Notes: generated by a model from the sequence alone, not told the origin. Counted from the stretch's first letter, positions 50,793-59,734 are shown. The stretch is DNA of 64,000 nt from Streptomyces pilosus (GCF_014649835.1 NZ_BMTU01000001.1:434001-498000); one strand, 5' to 3'. Numbers and translations: made by a program.

Positions 50793-53700
50793 CTACGACC
50801 CGCCGTAGAACAGCTCCTCCACCACGCCCCGCGCCCGTCGTGCCGTGCGCCGGTACGCGTCGAGCATGTCGCCCGCGTGCCCGGGGCCGTAGCCCAGGTA
50901 GCGGCCCACGGCGCCCAGTTCCCGCGGCGCGGTCGGGAAGGTGTCCCCGGCGCGCCCCCGCACCAGCATCACGGCGTTGCGCACCCGGGTGGCCAGCACC
51001 CACGCCTCGTCGAGGATGCAGGCGTCCTCCTCGGAGATCAGCCCGGCCGCGCGGGCGGCGGCCAGCGCCTCCCGCGTGCGGGTGGTGCGCAGGCCCGGTT
51101 CCCGCGCCGCGTGCCGCAGCTGGAGCAGCTGCACGGTCCACTCCACGTCGGACAGCCCGCCCGGGCCGAGTTTGGCGTGCAGCTTGGGGTCGGCGCCGCG
51201 CGGCAGCCGCTCGGACTCCATGCGGGCCTTCAGCCGCCGGATCTCGCGGACGGCTTCCTCGTCGAGGCCCTCGGCCGGGTAGCGCAGCGGGTCGATCAGC
51301 TCGGTGAAGCGGCGGCCCAGCTCCTCGTCCCCGGCGACGGGTTCGGCGCGCAGCAGCGCGTGCCGCTCCCACACCAGCGACCAGCGCCGGTAGTACGCCT
51401 CGTACGACTTCAGGGTGCGCACCAGCGGGCCGGACTTGCCCTCCGGGCGCAGGTCGGCGTCGATCAGCAGCGGCGGGTCGGCGCTGGGGGCCTGGAGCAG
51501 CCTGCGCATCTCGGCGACGACCTTGTTCGCGGCCTCGGCCGCTTCCCGTTCGTCGGCGCCGTCGCGCGGTTCGTGGACGAACAGGACGTCGGCGTCGGAG
51601 CCGTAGCCCAGTTCGTGCCCGCCGAAGCGGCCCATGCCGATGATGGCGAACCGGGTGGGGAGGGTGTCCCCCCAGCCCTCCCGGACCACCGCGCGCAGCG
51701 TGCCGGCGAGGGTGGCGGCCGTCAGGTCCGACACCGCGCCGCCGACCAGGTCCACCAGGGCGCCCTGGTCGGCCTCGGCGGGCTGGGACTCGGTGCCGTA
51801 GGAGCCGACGATGTCGGCGGCCGACGTGCGGAACATCTCGCGGCGGCGCACCCCGCGGGCGGCGGTGACGCCCTGGGTGGCGTTGTCGGCGCGGCGGACG
51901 GCGGCGAGGACCTCCTGCTCCAGCGAGGCGCGGGAGCGGGGGGTGAGTCCCCCGCCGTCGCCGTCGCCGAGCAGCGCCACCGCCTCGGGGGCGCGCATCA
52001 GCAGGTCGGGGGCGAGCCGCCCGGCGGAGAGCACCCGGGCGAGGTTCTCGGCGGCGGCGCCCTCGTCGCGCAGCAGCCGCAGGTACCAGGGGGTCTTGCC
52101 GAGCGCGTCGGAGACCTTGCGGAAGTTCAGCAGACCGGCGTCGGGGTCGGCGGAGTCGGCGAACCAGCCGAGCAGCACCGGCAGCAGGGTGCGCTGGATG
52201 GCGGCCTTGCGGGTGACGCCGGACGCCAGCGCCTCCAGGTGGCGGAGCGCGGCGGCCGGGTCGGCGTACCCGAGGGCCACCATGCGTTCCCGGGCCGCCT
52301 CGGCGCTGAGCCGGGCCTCACCGGGGGCGAGCGCGGCGACGGCGTCGAGCAGCGGCCGGTAGAACAGCTTCTCGTGCAGCCGCCGTACGACGGAGGCGTG
52401 CCGCTTCCACTCCCGGCTGAGGGTGGTGACCGGCTCGGTGCGCAGGCCCAGGGAGCGGGCCAGCCGGCGCAGGTCGGTCTCGCCCTCGGGGACGAGGTGG
52501 GTGCGGCGCAGCCGGTGCAGCTGGATGCGGTGTTCCATGGAGCGCAGGAAGCGGTAGGCGTCGTCGAGCTGGGCGGCGTCGGCCCGCCCCACGTAGCCGC
52601 CGGCGGCGAGGGCCTTGAGCGCGTCGAGGGTGGTGCCGCTGCGCAGGGAGGCGTCGGCGCGTCCGTGCACCAGCTGGAGCAGCTGCACGGCGAACTCGAC
52701 GTCCCGCAGCCCGCCGGGGCCGAGCTTGAGCTGGCGGTCTATCTCTGCGGCGGGGATGTTCTCGACCACCCGGCGGCGCATCTTCTGCACGTCGGCGACG
52801 AAGTTCTCCCGCTCGGCGGCCTGCCACACCAGCGGCTGGACCGCGGCCACGTACTCCTCGCCGAGCGCGAGGTCGCCGGCGACCGGGCGGGCCTTGAGCA
52901 GCGCCTGGAACTCCCAGGTCTTCGCCCAGCGCTGGTAGTAGGCGAGGTGGGAGGCGAGGGTGCGCACCAGCGGCCCGTTGCGGCCCTCCGGGCGCAGATT
53001 GGCGTCGACGGGCCAGATGGAGCCCTCGACGGTGGTCTCGGAGCAGATCCGCATCAGGTGCGAGGCCAGCCGGGTCGCGGCGCGCAGCGCCTTGTCCTCG
53101 TCGGCCCCGCCGGCCGCCTCCCCCACGAAGATCACGTCGACGTCGGAAACGTAGTTCAGCTCGTGTCCGCCGCACTTGCCCATCGCGATCACCGCGAGCC
53201 GGCAGAGGGCGGCGTCCTCCGGCGCGTCGGCCTGTGCGAGGGCGAGGGCGGCGCGCAGGGTGGCGGTGGCCAGGTCGGCGAGCTCGGCCGCGGTCTCGGC
53301 GACCTCGATGGTGCCGCAGACGTCGCGGGCGGCGATGGACAGCAGGCAGCGCCGGTAGGCGACGCGGAGCGCGACGGGGTCGCCGGCGTCGGCGAGGCCG
53401 CGTGCGAACTCCTGGACGCCGGGGTGGAGGTCGCGCGGCTCGTAGGTGACCAGGGCCTGCCAGTCGCTGGGGTGGCGGGCCAGATGGTCGGCGAGCGCCT
53501 CGGACGCGCCGAGCACCCCGAGCAGCCGGTCCCGCAGCGGCTTGGCCGCTATCAGGGTGTCCAGCAGTTCCTGGTGGGCGGTGGGCCCGTCCTGCGCCTC
53601 GAGCAGCCGCACCAGGCCGAGCAGCGCGAGATCGGGATCGGCGGTCTGGCCGAGGGCGTCCAGCAGCACCGGGTCGTCGCGCACGGCCGCCAGCCCGTCG

Positions 53701-53795
53701 CTGTCGAGCAGCCGTTCGGCGGCGGACGGATCGGTGAAACCGTGCCGCAGCAGCCGCGTGAAGATACTGCTCCTGCGCCCCGGCGCCGACGTCAT
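50793..53795 (-). CDS. glnE: glutamine synthetase adenylyltransferase/deadenylylase
   Basis: 1000-aa bifunctional enzyme that adds or removes AMP on Tyr397 of GlnA. Two nucleotidyltransferase modules are visible: GMGKCGGHELNYVSDVDVIF (around residue 210, deadenylylating half) and GMGRFGGHELGYGSDADVLF (around residue 715, adenylylating half). LGPGGLRDVEFAVQLLQLVH and LGPGGLSDVEWTVQLLQLRH recur as the GlnD_UR_UTase-type segment. ATG 53795 follows GAGGGAGG. A near-perfect palindrome (53820-53839) overlaps its promoter region. It acts on glnA of this window, not on glnII. Confidence 0.96.
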   Translation of the reverse strand: MTSAPGRRSSIFTRLLRHGFTDPSAAERLLDSDGLAAVRDDPVLLDALGQTADPDLALLGLVRLLEAQDGPTAHQELLDTLIAAKPLRDRLLGVLGASEALADHLARHPSDWQALVTYEPRDLHPGVQEFARGLADAGDPVALRVAYRRCLLSIAARDVCGTIEVAETAAELADLATATLRAALALAQADAPEDAALCRLAVIAMGKCGGHELNYVSDVDVIFVGEAAGGADEDKALRAATRLASHLMRICSETTVEGSIWPVDANLRPEGRNGPLVRTLASHLAYYQRWAKTWEFQALLKARPVAGDLALGEEYVAAVQPLVWQAAERENFVADVQKMRRRVVENIPAAEIDRQLKLGPGGLRDVEFAVQLLQLVHGRADASLRSGTTLDALKALAAGGYVGRADAAQLDDAYRFLRSMEHRIQLHRLRRTHLVPEGETDLRRLARSLGLRTEPVTTLSREWKRHASVVRRLHEKLFYRPLLDAVAALAPGEARLSAEAARERMVALGYADPAAALRHLEALASGVTRKAAIQRTLLPVLLGWFADSADPDAGLLNFRKVSDALGKTPWYLRLLRDEGAAAENLARVLSAGRLAPDLLMRAPEAVALLGDGDGGGLTPRSRASLEQEVLAAVRRADNATQGVTAARGVRRREMFRTSAADIVGSYGTESQPAEADQGALVDLVGGAVSDLTAATLAGTLRAVVREGWGDTLPTRFAIIGMGRFGGHELGYGSDADVLFVHEPRDGADEREAAEAANKVVAEMRRLLQAPSADPPLLIDADLRPEGKSGPLVRTLKSYEAYYRRWSLVWERHALLRAEPVAGDEELGRRFTELIDPLRYPAEGLDEEAVREIRRLKARMESERLPRGADPKLHAKLGPGGLSDVEWTVQLLQLRHAAREPGLRTTRTREALAAARAAGLISEEDACILDEAWVLATRVRNAVMLVRGRAGDTFPTAPRELGAVGRYLGYGPGHAGDMLDAYRRTARRARGVVEELFYGGS

Positions 53796-53819
53796 CCCCG
53801 GCCTCCCTCGTGCCTCGGA

Positions 53820-53846
53820 TCAGGGTCGTACGGCCCTGAGCCTAGC
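53820..53846 (-). promoter_or_regulatory. palindrome and -10 upstream of glnE
   Basis: TCAGGG-TCGTACGG-CCCTGA at 53820-53839 is an inverted repeat with a CGTACG centre, and AGCCTA at 53841-53846 reads TAGGCT on the minus strand as a possible -10. Together they sit 25-51 nt before the glnE start. Confidence 0.45.
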
Positions 53847-53962
53847 CGGAGTACGGGCGCGCGGCCCTGGCGCCCGCCGCCCGGGGCGTCCCGCGATGAG
53901 TTCCGGGCGCGGGCGCGGTCCGAAGGAGGAAGGCACGAAAGGCCGACCCGCGAGGAGTCCCC

Positions 53963-54505
53963 GTGAACGTCACCCCCGAGGCCCGCCTCGACGCGCGCTA
54001 CAGCGATCCGGAAGCGGGTCCGCCGCCCTGGTCGGAGGTGGAGCGGCTGATCTCCGGGGCCGAACTGTTCTGGATCTCCACGGTCCGTCCCGACGGCCGT
54101 CCCCATGTCACCCCGCTGCCGGCCGTCTGGTCGGAGGGCGCGCTGCACTTCTGCACCGGCCCCGAGGAGCGCAAGGCCCGCAACCTGGCCGGGAACCCGC
54201 ACGTCGTGCTGACCACCGGCACCAACACGTGGGACCGGGGCTACGACGTGGTGGTGGAGGGCGAGGCGGTACGCATCGCCGACGAGGCGCGGCTGCGGGA
54301 GCTGGCGGCGGCGTGGGAGGAGAAGTACGGCGGCTTCTGGCACTTCGAGGTGCGGGACGGGCACTTCCACCACGGTCCCGGGCACGCTCTGGTGTTTTCG
54401 GTGGCGCCGCGGACCGTGTTCGGCTTCGGTAAGGGGGAGCCGTTCAGCCAGACCCGGTGGCGGTTCCCCGGCACCGGTGACGCCGTATCCGACGAAGGAG
54501 CCTGA
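53963..54505 (+). CDS. pyridoxamine 5'-phosphate oxidase-fold protein
   Basis: 180-aa split-barrel flavin/F420-binding type protein. Motif region: LFWISTVRPDGRPHVTPLPAVW (partly shown: WISTVRPDGRPHVTPLP) and GPEERKARNLAGNPHVVLT, typical of the PPOX family, whose members use FMN or F420. GTG 53963 follows GAGGAG. The VOC gene starts only 4 nt after its stop, so the pair is an operon. Substrate unknown. Confidence 0.8.
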   Translation: MNVTPEARLDARYSDPEAGPPPWSEVERLISGAELFWISTVRPDGRPHVTPLPAVWSEGALHFCTGPEERKARNLAGNPHVVLTTGTNTWDRGYDVVVEGEAVRIADEARLRELAAAWEEKYGGFWHFEVRDGHFHHGPGHALVFSVAPRTVFGFGKGEPFSQTRWRFPGTGDAVSDEGA

Positions 54506-54509
54506 TCTC

Positions 54510-54950
54510 GTGGACATGACCCTCGAAGTGATCCCGCTGCCGGTGAGCGACATCGACCGGGCCAGGGACTTCTACCGGGACAAGGTCGGCTTCCACGTCG
54601 ACATCGACCAGGAGGTCATGCCGGGCATGCGCATCGTCCAGCTGACCCCGCCGGGCTCCGGCTGCTCGATCGCGCTCGGCGAGGCGCTGTGGGAGTACAC
54701 GCCCGGCAAGACCCCCGCGCCCGGCGCCTACCAGGGGCTCCAGCTCTGCGTCGCCGACATCGAGGCGGCCCACGCGGAACTGGTCGGACGGGGCCTGGAC
54801 GTCTCCGAACCGGTTCGGTACGCCGAGTCCGACGGCGCCACCTTCATGTACTTCACCGACCCGGACGGCAACGGCTGGGCCGTCCAGGAGTACCGCAAGC
54901 GGGCGGAGGAGCCGCTGCACAAGCTGCTGGGGGACCAGGCCGGCGGATAG
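54510..54950 (+). CDS. VOC-family (glyoxalase/bleomycin resistance-like) protein
   Basis: 146-aa vicinal-oxygen-chelate protein. It opens with LEVIPLPVSDIDRARDFYRD (first motif), and the second half contains LQLCVADIEAAHAELVGRG and MYFTDPDGNGWAVQEY, where the conserved metal-site Glu lies in VQEY. GTG 54510 has GAAGGAG at 54494-54500. It is translationally adjacent to the PPOX gene. Typical roles are detoxification or dioxygenase-like chemistry; here unknown. Confidence 0.85.
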   Translation: MDMTLEVIPLPVSDIDRARDFYRDKVGFHVDIDQEVMPGMRIVQLTPPGSGCSIALGEALWEYTPGKTPAPGAYQGLQLCVADIEAAHAELVGRGLDVSEPVRYAESDGATFMYFTDPDGNGWAVQEYRKRAEEPLHKLLGDQAGG

Positions 54951-55120
54951 GACACCGGGGCCGACACCTCCGGCAATTGATCCCCTCACGTGTCAAACCA
55001 CCCCAAAAGGTCACTCGGACGGGGACGGACGGCCCTGCGTGTGCCACAGCGCGCGTCCCGGCCCCGCACCGGGGCACCGGCAGGGGCCGTACGCGGACAT
55101 CCGATGAGGGGAAAGCGCCG

Positions 55121-55747
55121 ATGAGTGAGTCCGTAGGTACCGGAGCCGGGGGCGCCGGAGAGAAGGTCAGGGCGGAGACCTCCGCGACGGCCGGGCAGGC
55201 CAAGCAGTCCGCCGGCCAGGTCGCGGGGACCGCGGCGGAGCAGGCCCGCAACGTCGTGGGCGAGGCACGGCAGCAGGCCGGCACGGTCATGGAGGACCTG
55301 CGCGGCCGCGCGGTCCACGAGGCGGACGGGCAGGCCAGGCGGGCGGCCGGCACGCTGCGGAGCTGGGCGGAGGACTTCTCCGGACTGGCCGCGCACGCCG
55401 AGGGCGACTCGCCTGCCCGCAGCCTGGCGGCCCGGGCCGGCGACAAGGGGCAGCGGGCGGCCGACTACCTGGAGCGGCAGGGAGTCGAAGGGCTCGCCGC
55501 CGACCTGCAGAACTTCGCCCGCCGCCGTCCGGGCGCTTTCCTCGGCGGCGCCCTGCTGGCCGGACTGGCCGTCGGGCGCCTGGCCAAGGTGACGCAGTCG
55601 GCGTCCCGGCCGGACGGGAACGGGCAGGCGCGGGGCACCGCGGCCCCGGAGCCGCAGGCCCTGCCGGTCGCTCCCCCGCCGGTACCGCCGAACCCGATCT
55701 CCGCCCCGCCCGGCGGCGCACCGGGCCGCCCGTTCCCGGAGGCGTGA
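55121..55747 (+). CDS. Ala/Gln-rich helical protein with one membrane segment
   Basis: 208-aa protein. The N-terminal 100 residues are low-complexity alpha-helical (repeats of type AGQAKQSAGQVAGTAAEQAR), like LEA or apolipoprotein-type helices. One hydrophobic segment (about 146-162, FLGGALLAGLAVGRLA) follows, then a Pro-rich C-terminus. ATG 55121 is preceded by GAGGGG. It is the first of three genes with tight spacing (1 nt, then a 25-nt overlap). Function unknown; a stress-type role is inference. Confidence 0.65.
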   Translation: MSESVGTGAGGAGEKVRAETSATAGQAKQSAGQVAGTAAEQARNVVGEARQQAGTVMEDLRGRAVHEADGQARRAAGTLRSWAEDFSGLAAHAEGDSPARSLAARAGDKGQRAADYLERQGVEGLAADLQNFARRRPGAFLGGALLAGLAVGRLAKVTQSASRPDGNGQARGTAAPEPQALPVAPPPVPPNPISAPPGGAPGRPFPEA

Positions 55748-55748
55748 G

Positions 55749-56183
55749 ATGGCCACGATGTCGCCACTGTCCCGGGCCCGCTCCGCCGAGCCCGCGGTCG
55801 CGGACCGGGAGAGGTCCACGGGCGAGCTGCTCTCCGACGTGACCTCGGACCTCCAGGTCCTCTTCCGCCAGGAGGTGGAGCTGGCCAAGGCCGAGATCAA
55901 GGAGGAGGGCGCCAAGGCGGGCAAGGCGGCCGGCATGTTGGGCGGTGCCGGCTTCGCCGGCTACATGGTCCTGCTGTTCCTGTCGCTGGCGGCCGTGTTC
56001 GCGCTGGCCAGTGTGATGGACGAGGGCTGGGCCGCCCTGATCGTCGCCGCCCTGTGGGGGATCGCCGGAGCCGTGCTCTACCAGAGGGGCCGGGCCAAGA
56101 TGCGCACCGTCTCCCCCAAGCCCGAGCAGACCGTCCAGACCCTGAAGGAGGACGCGGAATGGGCACGTCACCCGACCACATGA
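55749..56183 (+). CDS. phage-holin-3_6/DUF1469-type membrane protein
   Basis: 144-aa protein. The segment DLQVLFRQEVELAKAEIKEEG followed by two membrane helices (about 64-86 and 92-112) and a charged end is typical of the Phage_holin_3_6 (Actinobacteriophage holin) superfamily (partly shown: LFRQEVELAKAEIKEEG). Despite the family name, most chromosomal members are not phage. The ATG follows the previous stop by one base; translation is likely coupled. The C-terminus overlaps the next gene by 25 nt. Confidence 0.8.
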   Translation: MATMSPLSRARSAEPAVADRERSTGELLSDVTSDLQVLFRQEVELAKAEIKEEGAKAGKAAGMLGGAGFAGYMVLLFLSLAAVFALASVMDEGWAALIVAALWGIAGAVLYQRGRAKMRTVSPKPEQTVQTLKEDAEWARHPTT

Positions 56184-56869
56184 GGGCCGAGATCGCGGCC
56201 ACGCGCAACCAGCTGTCCGCGGACGTGGACCGGCTCGCCGACCGGGCGAGCCCGCGCCGCATGGCCCGCCGCCGCAAGGCGAGGATGCGCCGCACGGTGT
56301 CGGGCGTCCGCGACCGCGTCATGGGCACCGCGTCCCACACCGCGCACGGCATGGCGGACACCGCGCGCTCGGCGTCCGGGTCGGTGCAGTCCGCGGCGGG
56401 CTCGGCGGCCGAGTCGGTGCAGGAGGGCACCGGGCGGGCGGCCGAGTCGGCGCGCGAGGCCGCGGGGCAGGCCGGTCAGGCCGTCCAGCAGACACCGGAG
56501 ATGGCCCGCCGTCAGACGCAGGGCAACCCGATCGCCGCCGGCCTGGTCGCCTTCGGCGTGGGCCTGCTGGCCGCCTCGATGATCCCCGCCTCCGAGAAGG
56601 AGCAGCAGAAGGCGTCCGAGCTGATGGAGCGGGGCGCCGAGGCGCTGGAGCCGGTGAAGCAGGCCGCCACCGAGTCCGCGCAGAACCTGAAGGAAGGCGC
56701 GAAGGAGGCCACGCAGAGCGCGGCCGCGGAGGTGAAGGACACCGCCCAGCAGGCGGCCCGCACCACCCAGGACGAGGCCCGCGGCCAGGCCGGCCAGGTC
56801 ACCGACCAGGCCCGCGACTCCGGCCGCACCCTCAAGGACGAGGCGCGGAACCGCTCCGGACCCTCGTAG
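56159..56869 (+). CDS. DUF3618 protein, Ala/Gln-rich
   Basis: 236-aa protein. The N-terminal block AEIAATRNQLSADVDRLADR, then SPRRMARRRKAR, is the DUF3618 signature. The following 100 residues are low-complexity helical, a single hydrophobic segment is around 128-146 (AAGLVAFGVGLLAASMIP), and the C-terminal part repeats AQ/TQ/DQAR units. AGGAGG at 56146-56151 lies inside the upstream gene. This is the third member of the cluster and its end coincides with the end of the transcript region. Confidence 0.8.
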   Translation: MGTSPDHMRAEIAATRNQLSADVDRLADRASPRRMARRRKARMRRTVSGVRDRVMGTASHTAHGMADTARSASGSVQSAAGSAAESVQEGTGRAAESAREAAGQAGQAVQQTPEMARRQTQGNPIAAGLVAFGVGLLAASMIPASEKEQQKASELMERGAEALEPVKQAATESAQNLKEGAKEATQSAAAEVKDTAQQAARTTQDEARGQAGQVTDQARDSGRTLKDEARNRSGPS

Positions 56870-57063
56870 GGACCCGGATCCGCGCACGGAGCCTCGCCGG
56901 CCGTCGCCCGCGGCCCGGCGGGGCTCCCCCCGCGTGTCCGGCGGGCGTCGCGCGCCCGGGGATCACCCGATGGCGTGCTTCGGGCCGGTGACGCCCCCAT
57001 GACCCCGGCGGGCTGCCTACCGTGAGGCACCTCGCGACACGCGCGTACGGCGGAGGGGCACGG

Positions 57064-57945
57064 GTGACGGTGGACGGTGAGGCGGTACGCCTCGACGACG
57101 AGGACCGGGCGGACGAACCGGGGTGGGAGGTCGACCCCGACGACGAGTGGGGCGTGGCCGTCGTCGCCACGGTGGGGCGCCAGTTGAAGCTGCGCCGGGA
57201 GGCCGTGGGGATGCGGGCCGCGGACTTCGCGGCGGCGGTGAAGTACGGGGAGGACCTCGTCTACAAGGTCGAGAGCGGCAAGCGGATCCCCCGGCCCGAG
57301 TACCTGGAGAGGGCGGACGAGGTCCTGGGGGCGGGCGGGTTGCTCGCCGCGATGAAGGAGGACGTGGCGAAGGTCCGGTATCCCAAGAAGGTACGGGACC
57401 TCGCGAAGCTCGAATCCCAAGCCGTGGAGCTCGTTTCGTACGGCAGTCACAACCTGCACGGGCTGTTGCAGACCGAGGAGTATGCCCGGGCCCTTCTGAG
57501 TACCCGGCGTCCCGCTCTGGCGGAGGACGACCTGGAGCGGGCGGTCGCCGCTCGGGTGGCCCGGAAGGCGATCTTCGAGCGGCGTCCCGCCCCCGAGTTG
57601 AGCTTCGTACAGGAGGAGGTGACGCTCAGGCGCCCTGTCGGAGGCAGGTCGGTCCTGCGCAGGCAGCTCGAAGCTCTCCTGGAACTGGCGCAACTGCGGC
57701 ACGTCGAGCTACAGGTGATGCCGACGCTCCGCGGTGACCATCCGGGTACCGGAGGACGCATTCAGGTGCTCAAGTTCGCAGACGGCTCAGCGGTGGGCCG
57801 GGCCGACGACGAGTTCGGAAGCCGCCCGGTCACCGATCCTCGCCAACTGCGGATCCTTGAGCTGCGCTATGGCATCATCCGAGCCGAGGCGCTGACCGCG
57901 CGGGAGTCATTGGCCTTCATCGAACAGGTGCTGGGGGAAACATGA
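57064..57945 (+). CDS. XRE-family HTH protein with DUF5753 domain
   Basis: 293-aa regulator of the type found in large numbers in Streptomyces. An N-terminal acidic part is followed by an XRE HTH (about 35-90: LKLRREAVGMRAADFAAAV, VYKVESGKRIP) and a C-terminal DUF5753 domain (from about 115; SYGSHNLHGLLQTEEYARAL). GTG 57064 is preferred for GGAGGGG at 57052-57058. It ends in a 4-nt overlap (ATGA) with the DUF397 gene, the usual partner of this class. Confidence 0.87.
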   Translation: MTVDGEAVRLDDEDRADEPGWEVDPDDEWGVAVVATVGRQLKLRREAVGMRAADFAAAVKYGEDLVYKVESGKRIPRPEYLERADEVLGAGGLLAAMKEDVAKVRYPKKVRDLAKLESQAVELVSYGSHNLHGLLQTEEYARALLSTRRPALAEDDLERAVAARVARKAIFERRPAPELSFVQEEVTLRRPVGGRSVLRRQLEALLELAQLRHVELQVMPTLRGDHPGTGGRIQVLKFADGSAVGRADDEFGSRPVTDPRQLRILELRYGIIRAEALTARESLAFIEQVLGET

Positions 57946-58145
57946 ACCGCAAGGGCTCGGGCGGACATAGTGAACTGAACTGGTTCAAGAGCAGCTACAG
58001 CGACAGCAGCAACCCGAACGACTGCGTCGAGGTCGCGACCGCCCCCGGTACCGTGCACGTCCGGGACTCCAAGGTCCCGGACGGGCCCCGGCTCACGCTC
58101 ACGTCCGCCGCGTGGAGCAGCTTCGTGGAGCGCACCGCCGGCTGA
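57942..58145 (+). CDS. DUF397 small protein
   Basis: 67-aa partner of the XRE/DUF5753 regulator. The hallmark is NWFKSSYSDSSNPNDCVEVA, then VRDSKVPDG and a short C-terminal helix (SAAWSSFVERTAG). The ATG overlaps the upstream stop. These pairs (WhiJ-like) are linked to developmental control in some cases. Some DUF397 proteins are thought to act as antagonists of the linked regulator. Confidence 0.88.
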   Translation: MNRKGSGGHSELNWFKSSYSDSSNPNDCVEVATAPGTVHVRDSKVPDGPRLTLTSAAWSSFVERTAG

Positions 58146-58148
58146 GGC

Positions 58149-58177
58149 CCGGGGGCCGCCCCGAGAGCGGCCCCCGG
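58149..58177. terminator. terminator between convergent DUF397 and pectate lyase genes
   Basis: CCGGGGGCCGC (58149-58159) pairs with GCGGCCCCCGG (58167-58177), 7-nt loop. Confidence 0.85.
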
Positions 58178-58183
58178 TACGCG

Positions 58184-59734
58184 TCAGCTCGCGTAGGTTT
58201 CGAACTCGGCGATCCTCGGGGTGCCGTTGGCGCTGGTGATCTCGAGGGTGATCTTCTTCAGGGACGTCGGGGCGAAGCCGATGACGCCCGAGCCGCTGCC
58301 GGAGGCCAGGACGGCGCCCGTGTCGTGGTTGAGGACACGGTAGGAGCCGATGGTGCCCGAGCCGGAGCCCAGGCGGATGTTGGCCTTGGAGACCGTGGTG
58401 GCGGAACCCCACTTGACCGAGACCGAGCCGGTCGAGCCGGACGGCGACCAGTAGGTGCTCAGGTTGCCGTCACGGACGTTGCCGTAGCTGGTGCCGTCGG
58501 CCTTGGAGGAACCGTCGGCGCCGGCGCCGAGGCTGAGGTTGGTGCCGGTGGGCGGGTCGGTCGGGTCCGGGTCGGTGGGGTCCGGGTCCGGGTCCGTCGG
58601 GTCGGGGTCGGTCGGGTCCGGGTTCTGCGGGGTGCAGCTGCCGTCCGAGACCTTCAGGCCCTTGTTGGCGCCGGCCGTCTGACTCACCACGCCCGGCACG
58701 CAGTTGGCCGCGTCGAGGGTGTAGGCGTACGGGATGCTCACCGAGGTGTTCGACGTCGGGTTCGGACCGGCCGGGTTGTTGTCGCCGCTGCGCGAGGACC
58801 AGGTCACGTTGTCGAAGATGTTCCCGCTGACCTGCCAGTAGCCGGCCTCGCTGGTGTAGAAGGTGCCGAGGACGTCCTTGGAGTCCTCGAAGTAGTTGTT
58901 GTCCACCTTGGCGCGGGCGCCGGCCCGGGAGTTGATCCCGGACTCGTTCAGGCTCTTGTAGTGGTTGTTGTAGACGTGCGCGATACCGCCGCGCAGCAGG
59001 GGCGCGCGGGAGTCGATGTTCTGGTACAGGTTGTGGTGGAACGTGACGTAGCCGTTGGAACGGTCGCTCTCGCTGGAGCCGATGAGGCCGCCGCGGCCGG
59101 AGTTGCGCAGGATGCTGTAGGACAGCGTGACGTACTGGGTGTTGTCCTTCATGTCGAACAGGCCGTCGTAGCCCTCGGACTCACCGCCGGACGCCTCCAG
59201 CGTGGCGTGGTCGACCCAGACGTTGCGGACACCGCTTTCCATGCCGATGGCGTCGCCGCCGTTCGAGGTGGGCGAGCCGGACTTCTTGACGTTCCGCACG
59301 GTCACGTTCTGGATGATGATGTTGCTGGACTCCCGGATGTGGATGCCCAGCTGGTCGAAGACGGCACCGCTGCCGACACCGACGATCGTGACGTTGCTGA
59401 TCTGCTTGAGCTCGATCACGCCGGCCGCGGTGTTGCAGCTGCTGCCCGACACCTTGGCGGTGTTGCCGTGGTTGATGGTGCCCTCGACCTGGATGACGAT
59501 CGGGGTCGAGCTGCTGGCCCGGCTGCACAGGGCCTGGTGAATGGCGGTTCCGGTGGTGGCACGGACCGTCTGGCCGCCCGCGCCGCCGGTGGTCCCGCCG
59601 TTCTGCGTCGCGTAGCCGGTGACACCGCCCGTCGCGGCGGATGCCGTGGACGTCGACACGGCCAGGCCGGTCGCGGCCGCGAGGGCTCCCGTGGCCAGTA
59701 AAGCGGAGAGCCGCACGGCGACTGATCGTCTCAT
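58184..59734 (-). CDS. secreted pectate lyase (PL1-like) with C-terminal carbohydrate-binding domain
   Basis: 516-aa exported lyase. Signal peptide about 1-33 (ATGLAVSTSTASA). The right-handed beta-helix domain (about 40-340) has VWVDHATLE, YDGLFDMKD and the catalytic-type RAPLLRGGIAHVYNNHY. A Pro-Asp-Thr linker follows (about 360-385), then a C-terminal F5/8-type-C (discoidin-like) domain of about 120 residues (SSKADGTSYGNVRDGNLSTY). ATG 59734 starts the signal peptide; the frame extends further but is not needed. Residue 12 is a TTA codon (59699-59701 on the plus strand as TAA), the only in-frame TTA I noticed in this window. A LacI-type palindrome lies 112 nt upstream. Confidence 0.9.
   Translation of the reverse strand: MRRSVAVRLSALLATGALAAATGLAVSTSTASAATGGVTGYATQNGGTTGGAGGQTVRATTGTAIHQALCSRASSSTPIVIQVEGTINHGNTAKVSGSSCNTAAGVIELKQISNVTIVGVGSGAVFDQLGIHIRESSNIIIQNVTVRNVKKSGSPTSNGGDAIGMESGVRNVWVDHATLEASGGESEGYDGLFDMKDNTQYVTLSYSILRNSGRGGLIGSSESDRSNGYVTFHHNLYQNIDSRAPLLRGGIAHVYNNHYKSLNESGINSRAGARAKVDNNYFEDSKDVLGTFYTSEAGYWQVSGNIFDNVTWSSRSGDNNPAGPNPTSNTSVSIPYAYTLDAANCVPGVVSQTAGANKGLKVSDGSCTPQNPDPTDPDPTDPDPDPTDPDPTDPPTGTNLSLGAGADGSSKADGTSYGNVRDGNLSTYWSPSGSTGSVSVKWGSATTVSKANIRLGSGSGTIGSYRVLNHDTGAVLASGSGSGVIGFAPTSLKKITLEITSANGTPRIAEFETYAS

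Noticed and set aside
50748..53966. 1072-codon plus-strand open frame opposite glnE
   Set aside because: Low-complexity Gly/Val/Gln product without family features; glnE on the other strand has both catalytic motifs.
55749..56183. Holin-like gene as sign of a prophage
   Set aside because: No integrase, capsid, terminase or attachment repeat is nearby and the family is common in actinobacterial chromosomes.
58555..58625. Tandem GGGTC/GGGTCC repeats as a CRISPR or satellite
   Set aside because: They encode the Pro-Asp-Thr linker of the pectate lyase; no spacers are present.
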